Part shown: positions 36,055 to 45,534 of the stretch, in pieces | Numbering within the stretch: the stretch's first letter is position 1 | Layout of the letters: each line of letters begins with the position of its first letter | NCBI RefSeq assembly: GCF_001894785.1 | Contig: NZ_BCWW01000001.1 | Span: 992,001 to 1,056,000 of the forward strand | DNA: 64,000 nt | Direction: 5' to 3' | Source of the DNA: Rhodococcoides fascians NBRC 12155 = LMG 3623 | GTDB taxonomy: Bacteria; Actinomycetota; Actinomycetes; Mycobacteriales; Mycobacteriaceae | Made by a program: the position numbers and the translations under genes | Notes under the pieces: generated by a model | What the model was told of the DNA's origin: nothing | What the model saw: only the letters and a program-made list of their open reading frames with translations | The model's database searches: none

Positions 36055-37649
36055 GCCCCATCCTCGAAGTCGACAACCTCTCGGTCGGCTACGGCACGAC
36101 GACGGCCGTGCGCGGAATTTCGTTCACCGTCGAACGCGGCGAGGTACTGGCCGTCGTAGGCGAATCCGGTTCGGGAAAATCCACCACGGCCCACGCGGTC
36201 ATCGGCTTGCTGGCCGGCAACGGTCGGATCCGAAGTGGCTCGGTGACCTTCGACGGCCGGCGCCTGGACACCGCGTCGGACAACACACTGAATCGCTTGC
36301 GCGGTCGGCATATCGGGCTCGTCCCGCAGGATCCGACCACCTCACTGAACCCCGTCGTACGCGTCGGAGACCAGGTGGCCGAGGTGCTGCGTGTGCACGG
36401 GTTGGCAGATCGGCGTACCGCGAAGCTCGAGGCGATCCGCATTCTCACCGACGCGGGCCTCGACAACCCCGAGGTGCGGGCACGCCAGTACCCGCAGGAC
36501 CTGTCCGGTGGGCAGCGGCAGCGGGTACTGATCGGTATCGCTCTCGCGTGCCGCCCCGAACTGGTGATCGCCGACGAACCGACCAGCGCCCTGGACGTCA
36601 CCGTGCAACGACGCATCCTCGACCATCTGGACGCCCGAATTACCGAGACGGGTGCCGCAGTTCTGTTGATCACGCACGATCTGGGCGTTGCGGCCGATCG
36701 CGCCGACCGGCTGGTCGTCATGAGTGGTGGTGAGATCGTCGAAACCGGTCCGACTGCAGAGGTGTTGGCGAACCCCACCCATCCCTACACACAGAAGCTG
36801 CTCGCGGCCGCGCCGTCTCTGAACTCGACGCTCCGTCCGGCCAGGACGGGTGCGGGCGATCCAATTCTGTCCGTCTCGTCGGTGTCGAAGCGTTTCGCCA
36901 TCGGACGAGGCGTTCACCTGGATGCGGTGCGAGACGCCACGATCACGGTCGAGCGGGGTCGAACCGTCTCTGTCGTCGGCGAATCCGGTTCGGGGAAGTC
37001 CACCCTGGCGCGTATCGCGATCGGCCTGGAAACACCCTCCGCGGGCACGGTCACGTTCGACGGAATCGATGTCACCGGCCTTCGTGGCACGGCGAGGCGG
37101 GAGCTGCGGCGTCGAGTCCAGATCGTCTATCAGAACCCGTACGCATCACTGAACCCGAAGTTGCGCGTCGGCGAGATCGTGCGAGAACCGCTGGACGCGT
37201 TCAAGATCGGGACGTCCCGAGAACGCTCGGCGCGTGCCGCGGAATTGCTCGACCAAGTGGCTCTGAGCAGTGACCACCTGGCGCGTCGCCCGGCCGAGTT
37301 GTCCGGCGGTCAGCGTCAACGCGTCGCAATCGCTCGGGCACTGGCGTTGGCACCGGAGGTGGTGGTGCTCGACGAGCCCGTATCGGCCCTGGACGTCTCG
37401 GTGCAAGCGCAAATTCTCTCGCTGCTCGGCGACCTGCAATCCGAGTTCGGTCTGAGCTATCTGTTCATCTCGCACGACCTGGCCGTGGTGCGCCAGATCA
37501 GCGACACCGTGGCTGTGATGCAGTCGGGTGTGATCGTCGAATACGGCAGCGCAGCTTCGATATTCGACAACCCCCAGCAGGAGTACACCCGCGAGTTGCT
37601 CGCGGCCATCCCAGGAACAGCGACACAGAGAGTGGGTACCGGTGTCTGA
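36051..37649 (+). CDS. Fused dual ATP-binding protein of a peptide-type ABC importer (DppD-DppF fusion)
   Basis: A 532-residue protein with two complete ABC ATPase domains. First: [49 protein letters not shown]. Second: [49 protein letters not shown]. The oligopeptide C-terminal extension ([16 protein letters not shown]) follows the first domain. Single-chain versions of DppDF are common in actinobacteria. Overlaps neighbours by 4 and 8 bases. Confidence 0.95.
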   Translation: MSPILEVDNLSVGYGTTTAVRGISFTVERGEVLAVVGESGSGKSTTAHAVIGLLAGNGRIRSGSVTFDGRRLDTASDNTLNRLRGRHIGLVPQDPTTSLNPVVRVGDQVAEVLRVHGLADRRTAKLEAIRILTDAGLDNPEVRARQYPQDLSGGQRQRVLIGIALACRPELVIADEPTSALDVTVQRRILDHLDARITETGAAVLLITHDLGVAADRADRLVVMSGGEIVETGPTAEVLANPTHPYTQKLLAAAPSLNSTLRPARTGAGDPILSVSSVSKRFAIGRGVHLDAVRDATITVERGRTVSVVGESGSGKSTLARIAIGLETPSAGTVTFDGIDVTGLRGTARRELRRRVQIVYQNPYASLNPKLRVGEIVREPLDAFKIGTSRERSARAAELLDQVALSSDHLARRPAELSGGQRQRVAIARALALAPEVVVLDEPVSALDVSVQAQILSLLGDLQSEFGLSYLFISHDLAVVRQISDTVAVMQSGVIVEYGSAASIFDNPQQEYTRELLAAIPGTATQRVGTGV

Positions 37650-38721
37650 CAAGCTTTTCGTCACCGCAATCGAACCGAGGGGAACCGGCGCACATCCACA
37701 GGCGTGGCGGCGACAGGATTCTCGCGCCGAGGAAGTGTTCACCGCGGCATTCTGGATCGATCAGTTCCGCGCGGCCGACCGGGCCGGGATCGATCTGGTA
37801 TTCCTCGCAGACTCCTTCGCTTCCCGGACCCTCGAGGCGGTTGCCGTGGCAGCCCGGGCTGCTGCGCTCACCGAACGTATCGGTTTGATCCCGACGGTCA
37901 CCGTCACCCACACCGAGCCGTTCCACATCTCCAAGCAGATCGCGAGTCTGGACTTCGCCTCACACGGTCGCGCAGGTTGGCAGGTCGAGGTGTCCGGCGG
38001 CGCGGAGCAGGCAGCACTGTTCGGGCGTAAGGGCGAGCAGGACGAAGAGAGCCTGTGGCAGGAGGCCGACGAGGCCATCGAGGTCGTCGCTCGGCTGTGG
38101 GACAGCTGGGAGGACGACGCCGAGATTCGAGACGCTGCGACGGGTCGGTTCGTCGACCGAGACAAGTTGCACTACATCGACTTTCAGGGTGAGCACTTCT
38201 CGGTGAAAGGGCCGTCCATCACGCCGAGGTCACCTCAAGGACAGCCACTGGTAGCAGTGCGCGCCCACTCCGCCGAATCCACCGCGGTAGCGGCCGCCAG
38301 AGCGGACATCGTGCGGATTGCTGCAGACTCGATCGAGGGCGCAGCTGCCCTCGCGGCGCGTGTTCGACGGGCCGTCGTGGCCGAGGGCCGCGACCCGGTG
38401 GACGTGTTCGTACTACTCGACGTCGAGACCTTGGTGTCGGAGACCGCGGCCGAAGAATTGGCGCAGCTCGACAACTGGGCAGGTCGGGTACGTACGCCGC
38501 AATCGCTGCAGTACGTGGGCGACGTCGCCGGGCTCAACTTGCTTCTCGGAGCGGCCGAATCCGCGGGACTGGACGGGGTCACTCTCGTGCCGCTCGCGCT
38601 TCCGTCGGGAGTGAAGACACTCCCGGCCACGGACAGCAGAACCGGAGCGACGGTGCGTGAGCGCCTCGGCCTGGCTCGTCCGACAAATCGTTTTGCAGCA
38701 CCCGAAAGGAACAGTCGGTGA
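37642..38721 (+). CDS. LLM-class flavin-dependent oxidoreductase in the S-box operon
   Basis: A 359-residue luciferase-like flavin enzyme of the NtaA/SnaA-related group. [40 protein letters not shown] and the flavin region [20 protein letters not shown] are visible; [10 protein letters not shown] is shared with the paralogue at 48210. GTG start overlapping the ATPase gene by 8 bases. These enzymes use FMNH2 and O2 to cleave C-S, C-N or C-C bonds. Regulation by SAM and Cys signals suggests C-S cleavage. Partner of the next gene. Confidence 0.87.
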   Translation: MSDKLFVTAIEPRGTGAHPQAWRRQDSRAEEVFTAAFWIDQFRAADRAGIDLVFLADSFASRTLEAVAVAARAAALTERIGLIPTVTVTHTEPFHISKQIASLDFASHGRAGWQVEVSGGAEQAALFGRKGEQDEESLWQEADEAIEVVARLWDSWEDDAEIRDAATGRFVDRDKLHYIDFQGEHFSVKGPSITPRSPQGQPLVAVRAHSAESTAVAAARADIVRIAADSIEGAAALAARVRRAVVAEGRDPVDVFVLLDVETLVSETAAEELAQLDNWAGRVRTPQSLQYVGDVAGLNLLLGAAESAGLDGVTLVPLALPSGVKTLPATDSRTGATVRERLGLARPTNRFAAPERNSR

Positions 38722-40088
38722 CGATCTCGAAGCGGACCAAGAAGCAGATCCACCTAGGCGCGCATTTCCCTGGCGTCAACAACACCACCGTCTGGACCGA
38801 CCCGGCGTCGAAGAGCCAGATCGAATTCGATTCGTTCGTCCACCTGGCCGAGTCCGCAGAGCGTGGGCTGTTCGACTTCTTCTTCCTCGCCGAAGGTCTC
38901 CGATTACGCGAGCATCGCAACAAGATTCACGATCTCGACGTCGTCGGCCGCCCGGACACGCTCACGGTGTTGAACGCGTTGGCATCGGTGACGACGAAGC
39001 TCGGACTCGCCGGGACGATCAACACCACGTTCAACGAGCCCTTCGAGCTCGCCAAGCAGTTCTCTTCGCTGGACCACCTGTCCGACGGGCGCGCGGCGTG
39101 GAACATGGTGACCTCGTCCGACGCGTTCACCGGAGAGAACTTCCGACGCGGTGGCTACCTCGACCGGGCCGACCGCTACGTGCGAGCGAACGAGATCATC
39201 GACGTCGCCCGAGAGTTCTGGGATTCGTGGCAGTCCGATGCGTTCGTCGTCGATCGGGATCGAGGTGTCTTCGGCCGAGAATCCGAGATCCGCACGGTCT
39301 CGCATTCGGGTCCGCAATTCGATGTGACGGGCCGCTTCACGCTGCCGCGCAGCCCGCAGGGACACCCGGTGTTGTTGCAGGCCGGCGATTCCGATGAAGG
39401 TCGTGAGTTCGGTGCGGCCAAGGCGGATGCGATCTTCACCATCCACGGAACGCTGGAGGACGGGCAGAAGTTCTACGCCGACGTCAAGGGAAGGTTGGCC
39501 AAGTACGGCCGCGAGCACGCAGACCTGAAGGTGCTGCCCGCCGCGACGTTCGTCCTCGGGGACTCGGCCCAGGATGCAGCCGAGAAGGCCGACCATATTC
39601 GGCACCAGCAGGTCAGCGGCAAGACTGCCATCTCGTTTCTGGAGCAGGTGTGGGGACGAGACCTGTCCGAGTACGACCCGGACGGACCGCTGCCCGACGT
39701 CGAGCCGAGCGGTGACGTGAGCATCACCCGTGGTCGCGCTCGCCACGGTGACCCGAGAACCCTTGCGCAGCAGTACCGTGAGCGTGCCGAGGCCGAGAAT
39801 CTGAGCATTCGGGAGCTCATCATCGCGGTGACGACCCGGCAGCAGTTCGTCGGAACGCCGGCACAGGTAGCCGAGGACATCGACAGCTACGTCCAGAACG
39901 ATGCGTGCGACGGGTTCATTCTCGTCCCGCACATCACACCGGCCGGGCTCGACGAGTTCGTCGACAAAGTCGTCCCACAACTGCAGGATCGCGGTAGTTT
40001 CCGTACCGAGTACACCGGGAACACGCTGCGTGATCACCTCGGTCTGCGTCACCCGTACCAACAGCGTGAAGGAGTACGAGCATCGTGA
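38718..40088 (+). CDS. NtaA/DmoA/SnaA-family FMN-dependent monooxygenase (CmoJ/YxeK-like)
   Basis: A 456-residue luciferase-fold monooxygenase. Motifs GAHFPGVNNTTVWTDP, RGLFDFFFLAEGLRLRE, SDGRAAWNMVTSSDAFTGEN, FRRGGYLDRADRY and GHPVLLQAGDSDEGREFGA are the standard NtaA/SnaA/DmoA family signature. Members include dimethyl sulfide monooxygenase and the Bacillus enzymes (CmoJ, YxeK) that split N-acetyl S-substituted cysteines. A reduced FMN supply is needed; no reductase is next to it. ATGA overlaps on both sides. The paralogue at 49095 is about as long. Confidence 0.9.
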   Translation: MTISKRTKKQIHLGAHFPGVNNTTVWTDPASKSQIEFDSFVHLAESAERGLFDFFFLAEGLRLREHRNKIHDLDVVGRPDTLTVLNALASVTTKLGLAGTINTTFNEPFELAKQFSSLDHLSDGRAAWNMVTSSDAFTGENFRRGGYLDRADRYVRANEIIDVAREFWDSWQSDAFVVDRDRGVFGRESEIRTVSHSGPQFDVTGRFTLPRSPQGHPVLLQAGDSDEGREFGAAKADAIFTIHGTLEDGQKFYADVKGRLAKYGREHADLKVLPAATFVLGDSAQDAAEKADHIRHQQVSGKTAISFLEQVWGRDLSEYDPDGPLPDVEPSGDVSITRGRARHGDPRTLAQQYRERAEAENLSIRELIIAVTTRQQFVGTPAQVAEDIDSYVQNDACDGFILVPHITPAGLDEFVDKVVPQLQDRGSFRTEYTGNTLRDHLGLRHPYQQREGVRAS

Positions 40089-40825
40089 GTGAATTCGAGC
40101 AGGACTGGAAGCAGTGGCACGCGGACCGGGAAGCGTCCTACGGCGATCCATTGGGATGGTTATCGCTGACCGGATTGTATTGGCTCACCGACGAGTTCGA
40201 GATCGTTGCCGATCTGCCCGGCCGATGGCGGGCCGATGCGGACTCGGTGACCGTCGAGGGAGTGGACGGGGTGACGACTCTGAATCCGGTGGAGGGTGCG
40301 CCCGGGATCCTCGTCGACGACGGTGAACGCCGTATCGAGGTCATCCGCCGCACCGGCGCGGTGGCGTTGCGGGTCCACGATCCGAAAGCCTCGACCCTGC
40401 AGTCCTACAACGGAATACCGGCCTACGAACCCAGCGAGGAGTTCGTGGCCCGCGCCACGTTCACGCCCTACGACGCCCCGGTCACCGTGACGACAGGTGC
40501 CGTGGTCGAGGGTCTCGAACACCACCACACTGCGGTGGGCACCCTCGATTTCGAGCTGGCCGGTACAGCCCAGCAGTTGGTTGCGTTCGGCGGCAACGAC
40601 ACTGGTCTGAAGGTTCTGTTCACCGATGCCACGAGCGGGGTCACCACGTACCCGGCAGCGCGGATCCTTGCTGTGGCGGAACCCGAGGGTGGCTCCGTGG
40701 CACTCGATTTCAACCGAGCGGCGAACCTGCCGTGCGCGTTCACCGACTACGCGACGTGCCCGGTCGCGCCGGCGGAGAACCGGCTGACGGTGGCTGTCGA
40801 AGCAGGGGAGAAGACGCCCGGATGA
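40085..40825 (+). CDS. DUF1684 domain protein
   Basis: A 246-residue soluble protein beginning FEQDWKQWHADREASYGDPL, then GWLSLTGLYWL, the opening motif of DUF1684. The C-terminal part has FNRAANLPCAFTDYATCPVA and a conserved Pro-Asn/Cys pattern seen in the family. No enzyme activity is known for DUF1684. GTG start inside the monooxygenase gene end (4-base overlap), which ties it to organosulfur breakdown here. Confidence 0.82.
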   Translation: MSEFEQDWKQWHADREASYGDPLGWLSLTGLYWLTDEFEIVADLPGRWRADADSVTVEGVDGVTTLNPVEGAPGILVDDGERRIEVIRRTGAVALRVHDPKASTLQSYNGIPAYEPSEEFVARATFTPYDAPVTVTTGAVVEGLEHHHTAVGTLDFELAGTAQQLVAFGGNDTGLKVLFTDATSGVTTYPAARILAVAEPEGGSVALDFNRAANLPCAFTDYATCPVAPAENRLTVAVEAGEKTPG

Positions 40826-41946
40826 CGCGCGTGCCGCTGTCCGTTCTCGACCTGGCACCGATCAGCGCTGGGTCGAGCACTGCTCAGGCGCTCCGAAATT
40901 CGCTCGATCTGGCACGACAGGCCGAAGAGTGGGGCTACGAGCGCTACTGGGTTGCCGAGCATCACTTCGTCGCTGCGGCCAGTTCTGCGCCTGCCGTACT
41001 GGTGGGTTTGATTGCGGCTGCCACCAACCGCATTCGTGTCGGATCGGCTGCGGTCCAGCTCGGTTTCACGACAGCTGCTGCCGTAGTGGAGTCCTTCGGA
41101 ACGGTGGACGCGCTGTATCCGGGTCGTATCGATCTTGGTGTGGGTCGATCCGGACAGCGCAGAGCAGCAGCCCTGACCGGTGCACAGCAGGCTGCGCCCG
41201 AGCACGCGGTGTCATCGGAACACGGTGGACTGTTCCCAGTGGCGCCCGCTGCGGCGACCCCGCGAACGACCCCGCTGCTGGCTGCGTCTCTGGCTGCGCT
41301 GCAGCAGCCGCACGCTGAGGTCCCGGAATTCGTCGATCAACTCGACGACCTTGTTGCGCTGCTTGCCGGTAGCTACGAGCGCGACGGGGTGCCGTTGACG
41401 GCACGCCCGGGTGTCGGGGCCGATGTGGCGCTGTGGCTGTTCGGCAGCAGCGCTGGGCCGACGGCCCGTGAGGCCGGTGCCCGCGGTCTGCCGTTCGCGG
41501 CGAGCTATCACTTCAGCCCGGGGACGACTCTCGAGGCGATCGACGAGTATCGCCGTGCTTTTCTGCCGTCGGCCCGGCTGTCCTCGCCGTACGTGGCGGT
41601 GTCGGCCGATGTGGTTGTTGCAGAAACGGATTCGCAGGCCCGTGAGCTGGCAGAGTCTTTTCCGCAATGGGTGCACAGCATTCGCAGCGGTCGAGGTGCG
41701 ATCGAGTACCCGGATCCGAAGAACGTGGCACCGCTGACCGGCGAGCAATACGAGCTCGTCGCTGATCGAGTGGACACTCAGATCGTCGGATCTGCGGCGA
41801 CGGTCGCGGTGAAGCTCGACGCCCTGCAGGAAGCGACCGATGCGGACGAACTCGTGCTCACCTCGGTCACATACGACCATGCGGACCGGCTGCGCTCGTA
41901 CGAATTGCTCGGTAGGGAATGGGGACTGCCGCGCCTGCGGATCTGA
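40822..41946 (+). CDS. LLM-class flavin-dependent oxidoreductase (third monooxygenase of the operon)
   Basis: A 374-residue luciferase-like protein of a different subgroup: PLSVLDLAPISAGSSTAQAL, RYWVAEHHFVAAASSAPAV, IRVGSAAVQLGFTTAAAVVE and GRIDLGVGRSGQRRAAAL match the YwcH/CmoO-type MsnO8 family. In Bacillus, CmoO works beside CmoJ in S-alkyl-cysteine salvage. ATG at 40822 overlaps the DUF1684 stop (ATGA). Last gene of the ten-kilobase S-box operon. Confidence 0.86.
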   Translation: MTRVPLSVLDLAPISAGSSTAQALRNSLDLARQAEEWGYERYWVAEHHFVAAASSAPAVLVGLIAAATNRIRVGSAAVQLGFTTAAAVVESFGTVDALYPGRIDLGVGRSGQRRAAALTGAQQAAPEHAVSSEHGGLFPVAPAAATPRTTPLLAASLAALQQPHAEVPEFVDQLDDLVALLAGSYERDGVPLTARPGVGADVALWLFGSSAGPTAREAGARGLPFAASYHFSPGTTLEAIDEYRRAFLPSARLSSPYVAVSADVVVAETDSQARELAESFPQWVHSIRSGRGAIEYPDPKNVAPLTGEQYELVADRVDTQIVGSAATVAVKLDALQEATDADELVLTSVTYDHADRLRSYELLGREWGLPRLRI

Positions 41947-41983
41947 GCGGAACATTTGCGTCGTGGTGACCGTTGTACCGCGC

Positions 41984-42919
41984 ATGACACGAGTTGCAGT
42001 TGCAGCGTCCTACGGTGGACCGGACGTCATCGAGATCGTCGAACGAGAGCTGCCTGAACCGTCCGAGGGCCAGGTTCTGGTCGAGGTCAAGGCGATCGGC
42101 GTCAACCCCTTCGACTACAAGAGCTACAGCGGCGCCTTCGGTACCGACGGGTCGAAGCTTCCGATTGCGTTGGGCAGCGAGGCGTCGGGCATCGTGGTGG
42201 CGGTCGGAGGAACCGTCGAGGGCCCGGTCGGTCCTGTCGCCGTCGGCGACGCGGTGGTTGTCTCCGGCCAGAACGGTACGTACGCCGAGCGAATTCTGGT
42301 TCCCGCGCGGTTCGTGTTTCCGAAGCCTGAAGCCCTGGACTGGAACGTTGCTGCGGGTGTACTCGCCGTGGCTGGAACGGCCTACGACGCACTGGAATCC
42401 GTCGGTGTCGAGAGCGGAGACACCGTTCTCGTGCACGGGGCGGCGGGCGGCGTCGGGTCCGTGGTGGCTCAGCTCGCTCTGGAGCGCGGGGCCACCGTCA
42501 TCGGGACTGCGCGCCACCAGAACCACGATGCACTCCGGGCCTACGGTGTCGAGCCCGTCGAATACGGCGACGGACTGATCGACCGGGTACGAGCAGCCGC
42601 ACCGAATGGGGTGGATGCGGCAATCGACACGGTGGGCACCGACGAGGCCGTCGACGTCTCTCTCGAATTACTGACGGACAGAGCGAGATTGGTCAGCACG
42701 GCCGCCTTCGGACGAGCTTTGGCAGACGGGTTCCTCACCGTCGGTGGGCCGGTCAGTATGGAGCGTCGACGCCTCGCATCCCCGGTGCTGCTGGAGCAGG
42801 CGGGTGCAGGCGTATTCGAGGTCACGGTTGCCAAGACCTTCCCGCTCGAGGACGTCGCGAAGGCGCATGCCGAACTGCAGTCGACGCACCCGCGTGGAAA
42901 GTTCGTTCTGGTTCCGTGA
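41984..42919 (+). CDS. NADPH:quinone reductase-like zinc-free medium-chain dehydrogenase
   Basis: A 311-residue MDR enzyme of the quinone oxidoreductase type. The N-terminal half has EVKAIGVNPFDYKSYSGAFG and ALGSEASGIVVAVGG; the Rossmann half has DTVLVHGAAGGVGSVVAQLA. The structural zinc Cys cluster is absent. It likely reduces quinones or enones with NADPH. It starts 37 bases after the S-box operon and could be read through. The upstream in-frame region is not protein-like, so the ATG at 41984 is chosen. Confidence 0.87.
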   Translation: MTRVAVAASYGGPDVIEIVERELPEPSEGQVLVEVKAIGVNPFDYKSYSGAFGTDGSKLPIALGSEASGIVVAVGGTVEGPVGPVAVGDAVVVSGQNGTYAERILVPARFVFPKPEALDWNVAAGVLAVAGTAYDALESVGVESGDTVLVHGAAGGVGSVVAQLALERGATVIGTARHQNHDALRAYGVEPVEYGDGLIDRVRAAAPNGVDAAIDTVGTDEAVDVSLELLTDRARLVSTAAFGRALADGFLTVGGPVSMERRRLASPVLLEQAGAGVFEVTVAKTFPLEDVAKAHAELQSTHPRGKFVLVP

Positions 42920-42943
42920 GGACAAGGCCCGGCGCACGGGTTC

Positions 42944-43800
42944 TTACGAGCGACCGATGAACTCCTCGGTCACTCTCTGCGCGATGCCGTCGGGATAGGG
43001 GCCGGGGAGGATGAGAACGACATGATCGAATCCGGCGGCCACCGCGTCGCCGATGTCGTTTCTCGTTCTCTCGGGTTCTTCGAACGACACCCCGAGAGCG
43101 ATCGATCGGGTGATCGCCCCTGGATCGCGCCCGATCTCGGCGCGGTACCGGTCGAGTAGTCTGCCTCTGTCCAGTGCGTCGGCCAGGTCCCCACCGGGAA
43201 TGTTCCATACGTCGGCGTGTTCGGCGACGAGGCGCAGCACTCCTGCTGCCCGGCCGCCGATCACGATCGGCGGGCCCGGTCGCTGAATCGGTTTCGGATT
43301 CTGGAACGCCCCGACGAGGTCGACGTGGCTGCCGTGAAAGTCGAAGGGTTCGCTCTCGGTCCAGAGCCTACGAATCACCGTGAGCGATTCACCCAGTCGC
43401 GCAACAGCGTTCGCAGCGTCGCTGTAGGGCAGCCCGCTCCCGTCGCACTCCCGTCTCGCCATCGGCACGCTCGGCCGTGATCCGGCACCGATGCCGAAGT
43501 CCAGCCGCCCGTCCGAGACCGTGTCGACCGTGACGGCGATCTTCGCGAGAATCGCGGGCGGACGGATCCGATTGCTGGTGACCATGATTCCCAATCGCAA
43601 CCGCTCGGTACGAGCGGCCAATGCGGACAGCATGGTCCAGCCTTCGAGATCGGGCCGTCGAGGTCACCGCCGATGGGCATGAGGTGATCGAACAGCCACG
43701 CGTGCTCGATTTCCGGAATGCCGTCTGCCTCGCGCCACACCCGGAGCAGGTCGGCGTAGGAGACGTTCTGGGGAGGAGTCATGATCCCGTAGCTGACCAT
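42944..43800 (-). pseudogene. LLM-class flavin-dependent oxidoreductase, single-base frameshift
   Basis: Two frames together make one luciferase-like F420/FMN protein. The N-terminal part (MVSYGIMTPPQNVSYADLLR to GGDLDGPIS) runs from 43800, and the C-terminal 229 residues (MLSALAARTERLRLGIMVTS onward) are in another frame ending at 42944. The join is near 43647: the gene strand reads ATCTCGAAGGCTGGACC where ATCTTCGAAGGCTGGACC would restore the expected IFEGWT, so one T is missing. Everything else is intact, so this is either a recent mutation or a sequencing error. It begins one base after the aldo-keto reductase stop, in the same operon. Confidence 0.8.
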
Positions 43801-43801
43801 G

Positions 43802-44821
43802 TCAGCGTCTCCGCAGGGAGGCGTCGAGCAGTGCCGGCGGAGTGTCGAACTTGTCGTCCGGCGCGAGATCGACTCCTGGAGCCACGATCTCGTCGATTCT
43901 GTCGAGGACATCGGCCGGGAGGACGGTGTCGGCGGCAGCGAGCTGCGAGTGTAGGTGCTCGACGGTACGCGGCCCGACGATCGCGCTGGTGACTCCCGGA
44001 TGAGCCGTCACGAAACCGAGTGCGAGTTGGATCAGTGTCAGTCCGGCTTCGTCGGCAACGCCGACCAGTTTCTCGACGGCGTCGAGTTTGGCCCGTCCCG
44101 TGGGAGTGTCCGTGCCGAATCGCTCGGGCATCATCGCCGCGCGGTTGGTGGTGGTCTCTCGCCCGGCCCGGATGGCTCCGGAGAGGAAGCCGCCCGCCAG
44201 GGGACTCCACGCGAGAACGCCCATTCCGTACTCCTGCGCGACCGGAAGGACGTGGGATTCGATGCCGCGCTGCAGGATCGAGTACGGCGGCTGCTCGGTG
44301 ACGAACCGCCCGAGACGGTGCTCCCGTGCGGTCCACTGCGATTGCACGATTCGGTAAGCCGGGTAGGTGGAGGAGCCGAAGTATCGAATCTTCCCGGCAC
44401 GCTGCAGATCTGTCAGCGCCGAGAGGGTTTCCTCGTCGCTCGTGGTGGGGTCCCAGCGGTGTATCTGGTAGAGGTCGACGTGATCGGTACCGAGTCGGCG
44501 CAGACTGTTCTCCAGTTCGGTGACGATCCAGCGGCGGGAGCTGCCCTGATGATTGCGTTCGTCGCCCATGGGGTTGAACACTTTGGTGGCCAGCACGATG
44601 TTCTCGCGCCGACCTTGGATCGCCTTGCCGACCATTTCCTCGGATTGTCCCTGGCTGTACATGTCCGCGGTGTCGATGAGGTTGATACCGCCCTCGAGTG
44701 CGGCGTCGACGATCGCGGTTGCCTCGTCTTGCGTGGTGCGTCCGATGGCACCGAAGTTCATCGCGCCGAGCGAGAGAGTGCTGACCTGGACGCCGGTGCG
44801 TCCCAGTGTGCGGTACTGCAT
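43802..44821 (-). CDS. Aldo/keto reductase
   Basis: A 339-residue NADPH-dependent reductase. The catalytic tetrad fits Asp50 and Tyr55 (NLIDTADMYSQGQ), Lys80 (LATKVF) and His121 (DLYQIHRWD). The C-terminal NADPH-binding region is LGFVTAHPGVTSAIVGPRTV. ATG at 44821 follows AGGAGAT. Divergent from a TetR gene over two palindromic operators, so it is probably induced by an aldehyde, ketone or toxic compound sensed by that regulator. Operon partner: the frameshifted LLM gene. Confidence 0.92.
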   Translation of the reverse strand: MQYRTLGRTGVQVSTLSLGAMNFGAIGRTTQDEATAIVDAALEGGINLIDTADMYSQGQSEEMVGKAIQGRRENIVLATKVFNPMGDERNHQGSSRRWIVTELENSLRRLGTDHVDLYQIHRWDPTTSDEETLSALTDLQRAGKIRYFGSSTYPAYRIVQSQWTAREHRLGRFVTEQPPYSILQRGIESHVLPVAQEYGMGVLAWSPLAGGFLSGAIRAGRETTTNRAAMMPERFGTDTPTGRAKLDAVEKLVGVADEAGLTLIQLALGFVTAHPGVTSAIVGPRTVEHLHSQLAAADTVLPADVLDRIDEIVAPGVDLAPDDKFDTPPALLDASLRRR

Positions 44822-44865
44822 GGGGATCTCCTTGTGGCCTCTGGAGGGGTTACTCTGCGAGTAAG

Positions 44866-44907
44866 CGGAACAACGTTCCGTAAACAAACATACGGAACGT
44901 TGTTCCG
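44866..44907. promoter_or_regulatory. Two TetR operator palindromes between AKR and tetR
   Basis: CGGAACAACGTTCCG (44866-44880) and CGGAACGTTGTTCCG (44893-44907) are each near-perfect palindromes and exact reverse complements of each other, with centres 27 bases apart. They lie in the 108-base divergent promoter, so the TetR protein very probably controls both directions. Confidence 0.85.
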
Positions 44908-44929
44908 TTTGTCGATGGCTGGAGGAACA

Positions 44930-45505
44930 GTGACCGAGGCCGAAGCCGAGCAGCCCAGAAAGCGGGCGGATGCGAGGCGCAACGAAGCGACCCTGCTCGA
45001 CGCGGCGGCGGCTGCGTTCGTCGAGTCGGGAGTAGAAGTGCCGGTGCGCGATATCGCCAGGCGGGCCGGCGTCGGCGTGGGAACCATCTACCGGCACTTC
45101 CCGACGCGGGGCGACCTCGTCGTCGCCGTCTTCCGGCATCAGGTGGAGGCCTGCGCCGTCGCCGGTCAGGAGCTTCTCGCCGGCCGCGAATCACCGCACG
45201 CGGCGTTGGTGCTCTGGATCGATCGGTTCGTCGACTTCCTGGTCACCAAACACGGTCTGGCCGAGGCCATGCAGTCGGACAGCGCCGGATTCGAGACCTT
45301 GCACAGCTACTTCCTGAACCGGCTGGTTCCGGTGTGCGAGTCGTTGCTCGACGCCGCTGCGGACTCGGGGGAGATCGCCCCGGGGCAGACCGCATTGGAG
45401 TTGATGCGGGCGGTCGGCAACCTGTGCATCGGTGCCACGGACAGCCGCTACGACCCGCGCAAGATGGCGCGGGTGCTGATCGCCGGACTGCGCATCGCGC
45501 CGTGA
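44930..45505 (+). CDS. TetR-family transcriptional repressor
   Basis: A 191-residue regulator. The helix-turn-helix is VPVRDIARRAGVGVGTIYRH, followed by FPTRGDLVVAVFRHQVEA. The C-terminal ligand domain is of the kind seen in actinobacterial SbtR-type proteins. The GTG at 44930 has GGAGG five bases upstream and is preferred over ATG 44915, which lacks a site. It likely represses itself and the divergent aldo/keto reductase operon through the palindromes at 44866-44907. Confidence 0.9.
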   Translation: MTEAEAEQPRKRADARRNEATLLDAAAAAFVESGVEVPVRDIARRAGVGVGTIYRHFPTRGDLVVAVFRHQVEACAVAGQELLAGRESPHAALVLWIDRFVDFLVTKHGLAEAMQSDSAGFETLHSYFLNRLVPVCESLLDAAADSGEIAPGQTALELMRAVGNLCIGATDSRYDPRKMARVLIAGLRIAP

Positions 45506-45534
45506 TCCGGTCCGTTGTTCGGCCGACCGACGGT

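Noticed and set aside
34845-36311. 488-codon minus-strand ORF across two permeases
   Set aside because: It lies entirely opposite overlapping permease genes with strong family motifs; its own product is low-complexity Ser/Thr/Arg.
40747-41205. Cys-containing ORFs opposite the LLM gene, considered as small secreted proteins
   Set aside because: No signal peptide and fully inside a well-supported gene on the other strand.
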